64,000 nucleotides of DNA, from contig CAJNOP010000035.1 in assembly GCA_905250075.1 (NCBI GenBank), positions 966,679-1,030,678 on the forward strand, read 5' to 3'. The notes beneath the pieces are model-generated. The model saw only the letters and a list, made by a program, of their open reading frames with translations, had not been told where the DNA came from and did not search any database. Positions 24,800 through 38,202 of the stretch are shown here, one piece after another (position 1 is the stretch's first letter; the number at the start of each line of letters is the position of its first letter). This DNA comes from Rotaria sp. Silwood1. Lineage: Eukaryota; Rotifera; Eurotatoria; Philodinida; Philodinidae. Both the position numbers and the translations under genes were made by a program.

Positions 24800-25533
24800 A
24801 AATCAATGATAATGTGCTGTTTAAGGATAAGATTACATGTATACTTTCTATAAGGCTCAATACAATAAACCAAAAACCTTTCGGAAGCACACCTGTGAAT
24901 ATATTTAGTTGTTTTTATCGTTTTCTTGTCTCTTTTATTTTTTTTCCCCCCCCAGTGGTAAAATATTTTTCTTGTTTTTTCTTTTTCTTCTGGTAAAGAT
25001 TGATCATTTATATTTACAAATGTATGACAATGATTGCTTGTTTTGCCCAAGGTGGACAATAAGTTGTGATTCATTTTGTTTTTGCTTTTTTTTTTTTTTT
25101 TTTTTATGTCTGTCTTTCAAAATATAAGCGGGGAGTTTGACATATGTATATGTATATGGTGTTTCCCTTCGACTTTGCCTCATCTTTATTTTAGAACGTC
25201 TTATGTTCTTTTTTTTTCTGTTGTTTGAAAGAATCTCTGAAGTTATCCATCATATATATATATATATGTATAATTATCAGTTTGATTTCTATATTTGTGC
25301 ATTTTATTTCTCATTTTGTTATGCTAGTGGCTTGTTTTTTTTATTATATACACAGAATAAGCGTGCATGAAATGGGAAAGCTGAAATAAAACAGAAAAAA
25401 AAAAGAATTCTAACAAGAAGCGTTTGTTTTTTGTCTAACTAATACATGGAATGTTCTTGAATAAAAAAAAACACAAATAAAGATTGACCTAAATATGTAT
25501 GTTGGCTATTTTGTTTTTTTTTGTTCTAGAAAT
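24800..25533. other. Convergent 3' regions of MED15 and the MIT-domain gene
   Basis: This region contains T-rich tracts, a C8 run near 24948, a TA microsatellite near 25253-25266, and AATAAA-type signals near 25385 and 25477 on the plus strand. The open frames here are low-complexity F/L-rich translations of T tracts and are not genes. Confidence 0.45.
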
Positions 25534-26229
25534 CTAGGATAAATTAAGTGAGCTTAATTCCTCGGTAGGTGGGTTAGTTGCTTCTTCATTTGTTGTTGTC
25601 GTTGTTGTTTCTGTTTCTGTTTCTGTAAGCTGTGGTGGTGGTGACAATGGCGGTGGTGATGATGCTGGTGGGATTGGATCAAGCATTGTTTTAAGTAAAT
25701 CAATACGATCCATAATAGCTGTACATTTTTCACGTAAATAAACACGTGATTGTTCTGTACCTTCAGTAAACATTAATTCTTCAAGAAGAAGATCAACACA
25801 TATACGATAAAGATGTAATGCAGCGGGATATTTTTTTTGTTCGTCATATGTTTGCGCTAAAACATAATTTTAAAAAATAAATTTTCGTTTTCGTTTTCTT
25901 TTTTTCTTTTATCTACCTTCAGTTAACATTTGATGAGCCGCAGTTATTCGAATAAATTCATCATCTTCACCTTCTGTTTCTTGTTGTTGTTCGTCTAATT
26001 GTTGTTCTTCTTTTTGAACTTCTATTAATTGATTATCCTGAGAATCTTTTTCAAATAAAATATTATTTTGATCATTATTAGTATTTTGTTTAGATTGTTC
26101 TTCACCAGTGGAATTACTTAAAGGGACGGTAGACAACATTGTTGAATTATTTTCATGTAATGCTATGGTTTTTGATTCAGATGTCACCGTATCTGTCGAA
26201 GTTTCATTGTCTTTGTTAGTCATTATCAA
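25534..26229 (-). CDS. Small MIT-domain protein
   Basis: MIT domains are three-helix bundles found in proteins that bind ESCRT-III tails (VPS4, spastin, MITD1). Two exons, 26229-25917 and 25856-25534, join in phase (GAA-G then CG-CAA), giving 211 aa. ATG at 26229 or the in-frame ATG at 26223 could start translation. The first 75 or so residues are disordered and rich in S, T, N, Q and E. Next comes an MIT-like segment spanning the splice (AAHQMLTEAQTYDEQKKYPA, then ALHLYRICVDLLLEEL and REKCTAIMDRIDLLK). The C-terminal tail is rich in P, S and T. There is no AAA ATPase or other catalytic domain, so it is not VPS4 or spastin. I could not assign an ortholog. Confidence 0.65.
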
Positions 26230-26630
26230 ATATAGATTGATAAAAAATTCATCAATAAATAATCAAATCGATAAATGAAAGAATGAAAAATCTAGAATAA
26301 AGTTCATCACCTATATATAAGTTGTATCGAGACATTTGTTCAGCTTGCCTTTTTCTGTCCTTCTTTCTCTTTCTTTCTTTCTCTCTTTCTTTTTGTATGC
26401 GTATAGAATTGTACCTTCACAGAAATACTCCCGATATATTCTTTTTTCTTTTTCGTTTGTGATCGTAGTAATCGGCTTATTTAAAGAACAACTATAATGA
26501 CAATATCAGACAACTATTTAGTAGGAAGAAAGAAACAAGTGCAAATAAAAAAAAAAAAAACTTTGTTCTTTTCTCGTTTGTTCTCTTTCTTCAGATATTG
26601 ATCATCAACCATAAATCAATATCAAACAAA
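26230..26630. promoter_or_regulatory. Divergent promoter region, MIT-domain gene / EIPR1
   Basis: About 400 bases lie between divergent starts. They hold a CT microsatellite-like tract (about 26348-26395) and a polypyrimidine run ending in AG at 26593-26594, a likely 5' UTR splice or trans-splice acceptor 36 bases before the EIPR1 ATG. Confidence 0.45.
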
Positions 26631-28503
26631 ATGGTTGATGATGATGAAGCACCCTTGATTTATGGTGTAGAATTTCAAGTAAGAAAATAAATATGTAATG
26701 TAATTTGAAAAATATTTTTCTTTTTTTTTTTGATAATAGGCTCGAGCATTATGTGCAGTTAGTGGTGTACAAGATGATGATACAGTTCGTTTTCTAGTTG
26801 GTACTCAATCAATTAAATTTGAAAATCAAGTAAAAACAAAATAAGAAAAGAAAAATAGAAATTTTTGTTGTTTTCTTTTTGTTTCAGGTTCATTTTCTCG
26901 AATATGATGAAGAATCAGGTATGTTAGGAAAGTCAATCTATGCTCATCGAGCTGGAGAAATTTGGCGTATGGCTTCATCACCAAATGATCATCGTCATTT
27001 TGCAACGATATATCAAACTAGTAAAAAGAAATTTCTCTTTGGAATCGAATTTTTAAATAAAATTTTTTAGTTGAAGATTCTAATGTTGTGAGTAAATGCA
27101 CAGTATGGCAAATTCCAATAGATTCTACAAATGATGAATCAACTTCGGCAATAATTGATGATTCATCAAATCAACTTCATCAACCATTACGAAAAAGATT
27201 TGATTTAAATGTTCCTAACTCAAATATAATTGAGTACGAAAGAGAAACTATAACTTGACAATAAGTAAATTTTTATTTTGTGTTTTATTTAGTATTGAAT
27301 GGGAAACAAATGGCGAACGAATTGGAACAATAAGTGAAACAAATATTTATATATGGAATATCGAACAACATGATTCACCACAAATATTATCAACTGGTTC
27401 AATTGATTCAAAAAGTGGTGCACTTCATAAATTATCTTGTTGTCGATGGAATCCACATATAAGTACTAATCAATTAGCAACTACTCTTGGACCACATATA
27501 CGTGCTTGGGATTTAAGATCAATGAAGTGTGACTTTTTTTTTTAAAATTTTGATTTAATTGAAAATAATTATTTTATTTTTAGATATTCATTTTCAATAG
27601 ATAATGCACATCCACCATATGTTCGTGATATTGATTATAATCCTAATCGTCAATATCATTTAATGACATGTGGAGATGATTGTCGAGTTAAATTTTGGGA
27701 TGTACGAAAACCTAATGAATGTTTGAAAATATTAACTGATCATTCTCATTGGTTAGTCTCTTATGGCTTTTTTTTGGGTTTAATATTTAAACAAAATATT
27801 TAGTTCAAAAGTTTAAAGATTAGATCTTGTATGATCAAATCTTGATAATGGAACATATGATGATTTTTATAGACAGATACAAAAAATATGAATGATTTTA
27901 AATATCTTATGCTACCTTGTCTGATGTTCCTGTCTTTTCATAATTTTTCCATTCTGTTCATTATCAAAACAATTATAACTACAGAATAAATACTATTTGA
28001 AGGAAATATTTTTCATTTTAACTGACATCTGAAAGGGAAGAGGGAGGAAATTTTGTCAAATAGATCTTTAAAAATTTCATTTGTTTGGTTTATTTTTTAG
28101 GGTATGGTCAGCACGATACAATCGTTTTCACGATCAACTTATAGTTACATCGAGTAGTGATACTCGTGTTATTCTATTTAATATAGCTAGTCTTTCATCC
28201 GAACCCTATGGAAGTTTAAATGTATCGGATGATTCAAAGTAATATTTTCACAACAAAAAAAAAAAAAAAATTGAAAAACTATTTTTTTGTTTGAAATTAA
28301 TTTCAAGGGAAGAAATGGAAGAAACAGTAAATGAAGATCGTCTAGTACGTGTATTTGATGAACACGAAGAATCAGTTTATACTGCTCAATGGGCATCAAA
28401 TGATCCTTGGTTATTAGCATCTCTTAGTTATGATGGACGTCTTATACTTAATCGTGTACCAAAAAATGAAAAATTTCAAATTCTTCTCCGTTGTCCAACT
28501 TAA
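26631..28503 (+). CDS. EIPR1: EARP and GARP complex-interacting protein 1 (TSSC1), WD40 protein
   Basis: EIPR1 is a WD40 beta-propeller that binds the EARP/GARP tethering complexes and helps endosomal recycling and dense-core vesicle sorting. Eight exons: 26631-26678, 26740-26829, 26888-27020, 27071-27233, 27293-27526, 27584-27751, 28101-28238, 28308-28503. All phases agree, giving 389 aa, close to the roughly 387 aa of vertebrate TSSC1. Family landmarks are [14 protein letters not shown] near the N-terminus, [29 protein letters not shown], the repeat [19 protein letters not shown] with [27 protein letters not shown], and C-terminal [20 protein letters not shown]. The start is fixed by the conserved [12 protein letters not shown]. 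Confidence 0.93.
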
Positions 28504-28607
28504 ATAAAACAAACAAAAAAAAAAAGGAAAAGAAAACTTTTTAAATACAGACAAATGATTTTTATTTTGAAAATGTTCATAAATAAGTAAATGACGAATT
28601 AATTAGT

Positions 28608-31600
28608 TTATGGAGACATCAATGATTGTAAAAATGATGATAAACTAGATTGTAAAGATGATGATGATGATGTTAATGGTAAAAATGAATAAGGTGTATG
28701 ATTTGCTGATTGTAATGACTCATTGGAAAATAAATCATATGCATATTTTGTATATTCATGTAATTCTGGTCGACATGCAAGACTCTTTAAAATAAAAGAA
28801 TTTAAGTTAGATTTTACTCTTATTTATTTAGGTTTGTTGTTTTTCTTTTTTCAAATATTACATTGATGATAAAAGCTTAACAAAAGATAGAGAATTTTAT
28901 TTTCATATCATTCAATAATATATATATAATTAAAAAGATACTTTAGTACATAAGACAAAAAAAACAATGGTCCTATATGTTGTCATTTTATACATTTTGC
29001 AGCCGTTTACAGATGTAAATTAATGTTTGACAAGTACAGTATGATGACTGTATCTTATAATGTCGTACAGTGGTCATCAAATTGAGATTCGACCACTTAC
29101 GATAGTAATTAGAGATATGCGAAACTAACTTTACTTTAAGTCTGATCACTAGGACCCTAGTATCATAGGAAGGAGAAGATGTTGAGACTGAAGTCAAAAC
29201 TAGAAGAACCAAGCTGTCTCAATTGGAACTGAAGAGTGTGATTCAATGTTCTATGGCTTTAAGTGAATTATTTTATACATGATATCAATAAGAACATAAT
29301 TCAAGAGAGACGACACAGAGAGTACTAATTGATGATTAAATAAACAGAAAAAACAAGTATTGCAGAAATTTTTCAGACATGATAAAAATGAATCTTGAAA
29401 TAGTTTTCTCTAGATGGATACCGAAATTCGAAAAACTAAACTTTAGTCGTAACACTTCGTTTAGCAAACGGTGAACAAACCATCTAATATGGACTTGCTT
29501 CTTTGATCTCTTTATTATAAAATTGTAACAAATTCTAACTACGATACCACTCATACGATAAGCAATCAATATGTTATAACTTGCATAACGATTATATCGA
29601 AGGAAATGTATATGATCAGTATGTACCTTCATAACATTTTTTTTTTTAAAAACTTTTATCTTGATCAAATATAAAGATTGACTTGTTTTACTATTCATTT
29701 ATGATAGAAACTCGATATGCTTTTAAATCTATGTTATAGAGAGCTATAAATTATTCAAAATCACGGCAAATTCCAAAGAAAAGAAAATTCATTTTGACTA
29801 TGTCTTATTTCATACAACTATACTGAAAAACTGTAAGCATTATAAAATAATACAAATCTTATTTCTCATTATTTATTTCAATTCATTATAATTTAATTGA
29901 TGAAATTTAATTTTTATTTGTTGTTGATTTCTATTTAAAATCAGTAAAGTAAAAATTCTAGGCATTAAATATTCTTTATATTTAATTATAGTAGTCAATT
30001 CTTATAGAAAAAAATAAAATTCTTTATCTTTTGAAATTGAATTTAATCTAAAATACTAAAATTTGTTTAAAAAAAAATCTGACCTGAAAATGAAGCATAA
30101 GTTGTTCATGATGACTTGATAATTTTGTATAAATATTATTACTCATAGGAACTATTTTAGCAAAAGGTAATTGTGCTTCGTTAATTATTGTTGAATCATT
30201 TCTAAAAATCAAAAATAACAAAAACAAATTTTTGAATAAATATATAATTACAAATTATTTTCTGATGAATTAATTATTGTTGGTGATGTTTTAGCCATTT
30301 CTCGAGCTAATTCATCATAAATATTAGAAAAACTTTGATCAATTATTTGAATTAATACACGTTGAAATGTTTCACTAGTAACAAAATAAAATTTTTAATA
30401 AATAAATTATTCTTAAATTAAAAACTAAACCTTTCAATCATTTCAATACATTCAATTTCAAATTGTTGTTGAACATTAAAAACCGATGATGGAGAATGTA
30501 CTCGTTTTGTAATCAATGAACTAGCCTATTATTTTGAATATTTAAATATTTGTCTTAACAAAAAAAAATAAAAATAAAAACAACTTACTGTCGTGATAAT
30601 ATTGGAAAACGAATAAGCTGACGTTGTTGTTGTTGCTGGTTGTGTTGATCGTATTGGAAATGAAATTGATCGAACATATTTAAGTAATGGATGATGATTA
30701 TTAACTGATTGATATCGTTTTTTTTCAATTTGATGACGAATTTCACTAAAATACCATATAATATCATTTATGTCAAGCATTTGTTGAAGTGGAATTCTAA
30801 TTAATACAAAACAAAAAAAAAAAAACTTTATTTAAACATTTATTTAAATAAATATTTTTTACCTTGAAAGAATTGATTGAGCAGCTTTTCGTACATCATC
30901 AATCAAACTATTCATTCCTAAGAAAATCATACAAAGAAGAAATAAACAAAAGGATTTCGATGATTTACACTATTTATTGTTCGTTGATTATTTTGAAGAA
31001 GAATAATAATGAACAAATGAGTAGAACATTGCAACAATCAATATATTGTGAAAACAAAAAAAAAAAGACAACGAGAGAGAGAGACGATCATTTAATTTTT
31101 TTTATCGAAGTTAAAAATATTTCAATTTAGCAGCTTTCAAGAATGCTAACATATCAATATGACATTCATGCATTTATCTATTACAGTTTTATGTTTTCGA
31201 TATTGTACCTCTCAAGTCATCTCGTATCCTTGTAATCGATGCTCAAGATTGTTTTTTTTTGTAGTAAATTAATCACAATATAAATATTTATATGTGAAGA
31301 ATTCATATGTTTTCTTTTCATTCGAGAATATTGACCTTCAATATGATTAATTGTAAGTAATGTTATGTTACATTTTCGAAAATTTATTCAGATTTTTTTC
31401 TAACGATGTATTGATTATTTCTTGTCTTCAAGATAATCAACGAAAAGTCAATTCGTATATAATAAATCGTGCATACAGATTATGATATTCGAAAAAAAAA
31501 TGAAATAAAATTCGAACCTGCATCTGTTGTATAACGAATAACATCAAGACAAGCTAGTTGAATATCTCGTGAAAGTAATGAATTATGATCTTGAGTTGAC

Positions 31601-34548
31601 TATTTAATAAAACAAAATTAAAGATTTTAATTTTAGTATTGTTTGCTTTTTTGTTTTAGTTAAATTTTACTTCAGCATGAGATGATTTGCTTGTTGCTGA
31701 TACACCACCAGCTGTTGTTGTTACAGGATTATCTTTTATTGATAAATGTTGTAATTGAGATTGAGAATAAAGTCGACCACTTAGAGCACTAACGACTAAT
31801 TCAGTTAAAGCTAGTACAAAACTTGAGCTGTAAGCAAAAGTAAATAAACGAGCGAAACCTATATAAGAAAAAAAAAATATTCAAATTTGTTTTTTTTCAA
31901 TCGAATAAATATTTTTTTTTTTTTTGTTTTTATAGTTACATTCAACTCTCAATTGTTCCCATAATTCACGTTTTTCTGTCGAACTAGAAAATAAGAAAAA
32001 AAAACAAAAAATTTATGTTTATTTTTCGTTGATAACATACTCAGATATTGTTGACAATCTAGCAAGAATATTTTCACATTGAAATCTACGATTAATATTA
32101 AGTACAACTTGTGCAAATATATCAGTACCTAACAAATATGATTAATTATTAGAAAACAAAAAATTATTTATTATCAACTAACTTGTTCTTAAGCTTGTAT
32201 CACGATTATGTTCGTAATAGAGTTGTTTTTTCCATTCTGTCAACATTTTATCTTGATCATTTAGCATTGTCGCTAATTTACCATTTATAAAACGGAATGC
32301 TGCATAACCGCCTGAATATTAAAAAAACAGTACATATATATATATATATGATATGTAAAAAAGTTAGAAGTCTATTATTACGAAATCACATAGTTGAAGT
32401 TCGATAGATCATTTGTCATGAGAAAAGCGTATCTTGAATTTTGAATTGTAACATATTAAGAGAGAACTCATGAGAGGAGTAAGCAATAGAAGTACTTATT
32501 AAAATTTGCTTTTCTTTTTTAAATATGCATTCAAAAGACTTTTCATTCGAAACTACGAAACTCAAATCTTGTTTACTTGAATATTTTACATTATTGTTAC
32601 CCTTGATCAACGTTTTAAATATAATTCTTCACTAACAACAAAATAGTAATGCATCGCTCCATATATAGAAAAATTCACAATCTACTTACCGAAGTCAAAT
32701 AATCCAAGAGATATGGAAAAAGTCAGAATTGATCAATTTTATCGTCTAATTTTAGATCGTATATCAACTGTCATTTATTGGACTTAATAAACATCATATT
32801 GCAGTTTTCATATGTAATATAACTTTTGATTCTATACAAAATATTGTACAAGAAAATTTGCATTCGATGCGAAAAAAAAGTCTACATTGTAAATATTCAA
32901 GTGAGCATTGTAGAAGAAAATAACGTCTGGCACTTTTTGATGTCCTTCAATCATGAAAATTTTCATCCCAAAGTAATTCAGACTTGAAGCTGAATAAAAT
33001 AACATAGGTAATATCTTCACAAAAAAATCAAAACTAATAAAGATAAACGGATTTTGAAACGCTTGTTTTTTCATGGAATCGAATAATAATCATTCAAATA
33101 AATAGAGATTAGGATGTTGATCACAGATTTTATGATCAAAATTCATTATTAATTGTAATTTAGTGTTATACTACAGACTCCTTGAGGCCATAGAGTAGCT
33201 AAGAAACTTCATGTGTTTCATTACAAGGTTATCCTAGACTACAATTGATAATGAGCTTAAATCATATTGTTGTGATCAGGATTCTAATCCTTACCTTTCT
33301 GAATAATTATTATTTGGTTACATGAAAAAACAAATTTTGTCTCGAAATTTTCGTATTCCTCTCGAATATGTTGAGAGACCAATACTTTCTTTTTTCTCTT
33401 TTTAAGAGAACTGTTTATGTTATTCTATTCAGTTTGAAGTCTGAATTTTTTTTTGTGTGATATGAAAATTTTCATGAATGCCAGACACTGAAGTGTTTGA
33501 TGTCGTTTTTCTCGAGGCTATTTACTTGTCTATTTACAGCATAAACCTCTTTTTGTTTGTATCAAGTACAAAACTTTTTTCACAATACTTTACTCATTAC
33601 CATTCTGTACAGAATCACTATGTACATAACATATGAGAAAGTTTAACTTGACATTTATTGATTTCAATAAATGGCAGTAAATATTTGGTTGAAAACTGAA
33701 TATCAAAATTAATGAATTCTGATCTTTTATATTCGCCCTGAACTATATAACTTTTGGTAAATAGATAACATACAAAATTTTTGACAGATACTTTTTTTTA
33801 AAACTTTTTTGATGTCTTTATTTTTCGATATATTACAGGAAAAAATTCTCTTGTAAAAATATAATTCTAATAAATATCTATGGAATAATGCATCATTTGA
33901 AATATCGAACAAGACAAACATTAATGTAAAATATCGAAAAATAAATGAAAAATTTGAGTTTACTAATTTCGGATGGAAGTTTTTTGAATATGTGTAATAA
34001 TAATTACAGGTTGAAGAGTTCTTGGTACATATGAGTTATTCTCGATGATTCTATAATTGTTCTCTTACGTGTTATAAACTCATTAGTAGAAATTACTACT
34101 TAGTTGAACTTCAATTTCATGCCTTTCATTGAATAAACAACTATGACGATAACGAATTTTTCGATTATGATTTTATTTGAAAATAAAACGAATAAAATTC
34201 AGATATCATTTATTTATAATTTACAAATATTAAGAGAAAATCTTTTTTGTCTATGAATCATAAAGCTCGATCAACACATTTGACACTAAATATCTCTTCA
34301 AATAATTGAAGATCATTCTTTGCAGTAGAATTACTCATTTTGCTTCTATTATGTTGAAAATAATTATTATTTAAAAAAACAAAAATAATGAATTAAATTA
34401 ATGAAAACATAAAATTCCTCATCTATTTTCGATTGATTAACCTTGAACTAGTTCGATACTTTCTAAGAACAAAAGAAATCAATTTACCTCCAGTCAGTAA
34501 TGATATGATGAAAAGTTTTCGACGATGTCGCTTAATAAATTGCCACAT
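28608..34548 (-). CDS. PEX3: Peroxisomal biogenesis factor 3
   Basis: PEX3 is the peroxisomal membrane receptor that docks PEX19 for membrane-protein insertion. Exons on the minus strand: 34548-34488, 32311-32183, 32128-32041, 31983-31940, 31858-31671, 31599-31518, 30917-30863, 30796-30589, 30525-30431, 30374-30252, 30201-30084, 28784-28608. The phases close exactly, giving 455 aa against about 373 in human. The N-terminus MWQFIKRHRRKLFIISLLTG is the basic segment plus membrane anchor expected of PEX3, followed by GGYAAFRFINGKL. The C-terminal half has FQRVLIQIIDQSFSNIYDEL and LPFAKIVPMSNNIYTKL, matching the conserved PEX3 end. The extra length comes from low-complexity inserts (TTTAGGVSATSKSS and RSTQPATTTTSAYS) and a Ser-rich tail. 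The gene begins 111 bases after the EDEM2 stop on the same strand. Confidence 0.85.
28785..30083 (-). other. Long last PEX3 intron
   Basis: About 1.3 kb with no recognisable coding exon or terminal repeats. An open minus frame at 29336-29698 has no family features and is probably chance. Confidence 0.45.
32312..34487 (-). other. First PEX3 intron
   Basis: About 2.2 kb between the membrane-anchor exon and exon 2, with a TA microsatellite at about 32334-32350. No coding match, transposase or inverted ends were recognised. Confidence 0.45.
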
Positions 34549-34659
34549 CAAGGAAAAAAAAATTCAATCTGAAAAACACAACAAATAATAGCTTTTCTTT
34601 TTTCTCTATTTAAAATGATTACTATCCCTCAAAAATAATATAAATAACAAAAGTAAAAT
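34549..34659 (-). promoter_or_regulatory. Short EDEM2-PEX3 spacer with strong splice acceptor
   Basis: Only 111 bases separate the EDEM2 stop from the PEX3 ATG. On the minus strand the sequence GTTGTGTTTTTCAG ends at 34569, 20 bases before the ATG. No donor is apparent within the spacer, so a leader spliced in trans or a long upstream UTR intron is needed to use it. Confidence 0.5.
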
Positions 34660-37600
34660 TCACGTTAAAATTTCTCCATAAAGAGAAAAACGCTGTTCAA
34701 AAGTTAAAGATGAACAGGTTAATAAACTATAATTTGTCTTTATTGCACCAGATAATTTCTCGTTATCTTGATTTAATAATGAATTTCCTAACCATCTCAT
34801 TTGCTCTTTTGTCTAGAATTATAAAAAAACAAAAAAAGAATTAAAAAAAAAAAATAATTTCGTTTTTTATTATTCTTTACCAATAAATTTTTTTCAATTT
34901 TATCCGATGATTTTTCAACTATTAATGATGATGATGTACAACAATCAAGTGAACCAATATCAATTGGATGTGCTTCTGTATTATAAATATAACTCGTATC
35001 AAGAAAACATGAACCTATTTTTATATAAAAAATATAATAACGAAAAAAAAGCAAAATACATATTTGAAATCTACCTAATGATGTTCGATGTTCTGTAGCA
35101 TATTCTCCATTTGAATGTAAAAAATTATTTTCATCAAATATTAAATAAAGATATTTTATTGTTTCAGCAAGAAAAAATGATTCCATACGATTATCAAGAT
35201 GATGATCTTTTACATTTTTTAACTAAAAAAAATTTTGGTTATTTTAGTTTTTTTTTTTCTCAATTAAAAAATTTATAATCAACAAAAATAATTCATTTAC
35301 CGATGTATATCCACATGAAGTTTTACAACAAGATTCAATAGCATCAAATATATCAGCAGCCATAAATAAAAATGTATCATCATCAGTTGCTTTCGATAAA
35401 TACATTATTGATTCAATATGTTCTAGAAGATTTTAATAGAATAATAAAAAAAAATTAGAATTGAATAATTTGAAGAAAATATTTTGATTTTTCTACCTGG
35501 TCTTAATGGATAACCTTCTCTACCTTGCATACAATCTTGTTGTGCAAGATTATAAAATTCTGGCATTGAACCATATTTTCTCCACATTGTATGATATGCA
35601 TATAAAGTTTCACGTGCTCGATCAAGTTTACCAAGTAATGTCTAAACAAATTAAAATCAAATTTTTCAATCATCATTATAAGAATATTAATCAGCAATAA
35701 TCCATATTGACTAGAAATGTGTCAAGTACGATCAAGTTCAAAAAATTCTTTTCAGTCAGATTACATATAAGCAAAAACTTTATCTTGCACATCTTTAACA
35801 CAGCTTAGGTGCACATATGTATTAAAAGAAAGAACATTCACCAAAGAAAAAATACAGATATATATATATATATTTGAATTTATCTCACCAACAAACCTGG
35901 ATAAAAAGCATCCAGTGATGCAAATAATGGCATTGTTTTTCGACCTTGTTGATAATTTGCAAAAACAAACCATCCCGTTCCATCACTCATATGTATATCA
36001 ATTGCTTTTATATATTCTAAAATTTTTCAAATTAGTAATAAATTAAATATTTAATTTATTTACCATTCATCATATTCATTAGTTCTGGTTGTCGAAATAA
36101 AATTGCACCTTTTACTAAATATTCAAAATAAGAATCAACACCAGAACCAATTGTACAATCATTTGCTGTCCATTCACCTGTTTGAATATTTATATGATTT
36201 CCTATCTAAATATATTTTTTATAAATTTTTTAATAAAATTATTGTTTTTTATTTTACAAGATTGATTGATGATCGTTTTGACCATAGACTTTGTAAAGCT
36301 TTTAAGGCTGTACGCTCATACCTTAGATCACCGGTAAGACGAGATAATGTTCCAAATTCGATTAAAAATGTTCCACCACCGGCAGTACATGTTATATTTG
36401 TTTCTCCTATTGGTACACCCCAAACTAAATTTACTGTACCATAAGGAATTCCTTCAAATGAAAATATTACTTAAATTGAAAAAAAAGAATTTATTCAATC
36501 TACCTGTTTCAGTATCAAAAGCTACAAAAGCAAAAATAAAAGCAAATTGCAATAGATTTAATAAGATTATTATCTTTACCTGGTAAAATTTTATTGGCAA
36601 GAGCAACGGCAAGATCAAGTAATGGTCCTGTACATGGCCATGTAGAATCAACAGAAACATTCATACGTTTAGCAAGCAGATGAGCAGAAAGAAGACCACC
36701 AATAACTAAATCAATTATATAAATCAGAAATATCGAAAAGTTCTTTTTTTTTTCTGCAAAGTATGAATCACTCATGAATCAACCAATCGTTTCACGGGTA
36801 AGTTTCAGTTTGACTTTATATATTTTTGAAATACAATCTAAAAGGCATGTTAACATAAATAGGTAGAAATTTGGACTTATTCCTTACAGACATCTTGATA
36901 ACATCTCAACTCCTATCATTAACTGCGACAGACACCTTAGCAACGCCTCCTTTCCTGTCATAGATAATGACAGACGTCTTAGCAACGACCTTGTTCATTT
37001 CACTCTGTGATAAACTTAGACATAGAATTATGGATAATTGTCTTTGACCTCCTTTCCAAACTCATTGTAATGTATGATGAATAACATCTCTTATCATGGA
37101 CATAACAGTGCGTTAAAGGTCACTAACTAAAGAATACATTGCAGAATCCCTTGATTTACTATGTATGTGGATCCAAACGACAGAGAAAGAGACAAATGAA
37201 AGATGAAATGACCTCTATGTGTCATATTTGATTATTCAGTTAAACAATAAATAATAAGACGTTGAAAAATTCTATATGAAATAGTATAATGATATGTTTA
37301 TTCAATAAATTGTTCTATAGTTACTTTCTTAGACATATAGTAAATTTCATACACTAAACTACGAGTTACCTTACAAAATCTTCCTTTCAAATCTAGATAG
37401 ATAAATCACACTAAAGGTCATCTAAATAGTCTGTTAAATCCAATGAATGTTCCGAACAACCCAAGTCATCTGATGCAAATCTTTGAAAACATTAGTTAGA
37501 AATAATTTCATTATTTTTAGATGTTGACATTAGTAAGATCTGATTTCTAATTGATTATTGATGATTTCTCAAATTTTGTTTCTTATCTGATAGATTTACA

Positions 37601-38202
37601 GTCAGAAATAGATACAATAAAAGCCTATAATAAACAATACCTCGAATATTTGTTTCAAATACACTAACATTTATATCACGTTCAATATCCAAATTTTGAA
37701 TAATTGTATAAACACGAGCAAATTCTGTATTATTTCCAAGTACAGCTAATGTATCAATCGCATCAACAAGTGACAATGAATAACTATATTAACAAGAATA
37801 AAACTTCGTTTTTTTTGTTTTCAATCAAAATAAAATATTTATTTTCTTTTACCTTCCCCATGTATCATAACTAAAATTGAATCAAAACAAAAATTAAGAA
37901 AATACTTTTGAAAAACAAAATTATTTGTTTCTTACCCATCACATGTTAATGGACGTAATTCATCGTATGGATATGCATATTTTAAATATGAATCATATGC
38001 ATGATAAAACATTTGTTGAACACGATTTCTAAAATAAAATTTTTATATGCAAATATATATTTAAATAAAAAAAAAACAAGAAGAAAAAGATTTACTTGTA
38101 TTGTAAACGTTTTTGTGTTGAAAATTGTCCCTCATTAGAATAAATATGAGAAACAAGAAATAAATATATTAAAATTAAAATAAATTCTTTATCACAGAAC
38201 AT
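34660..38202 (-). CDS. EDEM2: ER degradation-enhancing alpha-mannosidase-like protein 2 (GH47)
   Basis: EDEM2 acts in the ER lumen, where it starts mannose trimming that marks misfolded glycoproteins for ERAD. The minus-strand gene starts at 38202 ([20 protein letters not shown], a signal peptide). First exons: 38202-38096, 38028-37936, an 18-base microexon 37870-37853, and 37783-37641. Later exons run to the stop at 34660. GH47/EDEM landmarks in order are [123 protein letters not shown] and [11 protein letters not shown]. The end [20 protein letters not shown] matches the EDEM2 tail rather than EDEM1 or EDEM3. The catalytic Glu-containing motifs are present. Intron 36709-37640 is long. Confidence 0.88.
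36709..37640 (-). other. Long EDEM2 intron with a short tandem repeat
   Basis: About 0.93 kb. A GACAGAC(ACC or GTC)TTAGCAACG unit occurs twice, near 36929 and 36970, within about 40-base imperfect copies. Nothing else was recognised. Confidence 0.45.

Noticed and set aside
29336..29698. 120-codon minus frame in the last PEX3 intron
   Set aside because: No family features, and codon use is unlike the neighbouring exons.
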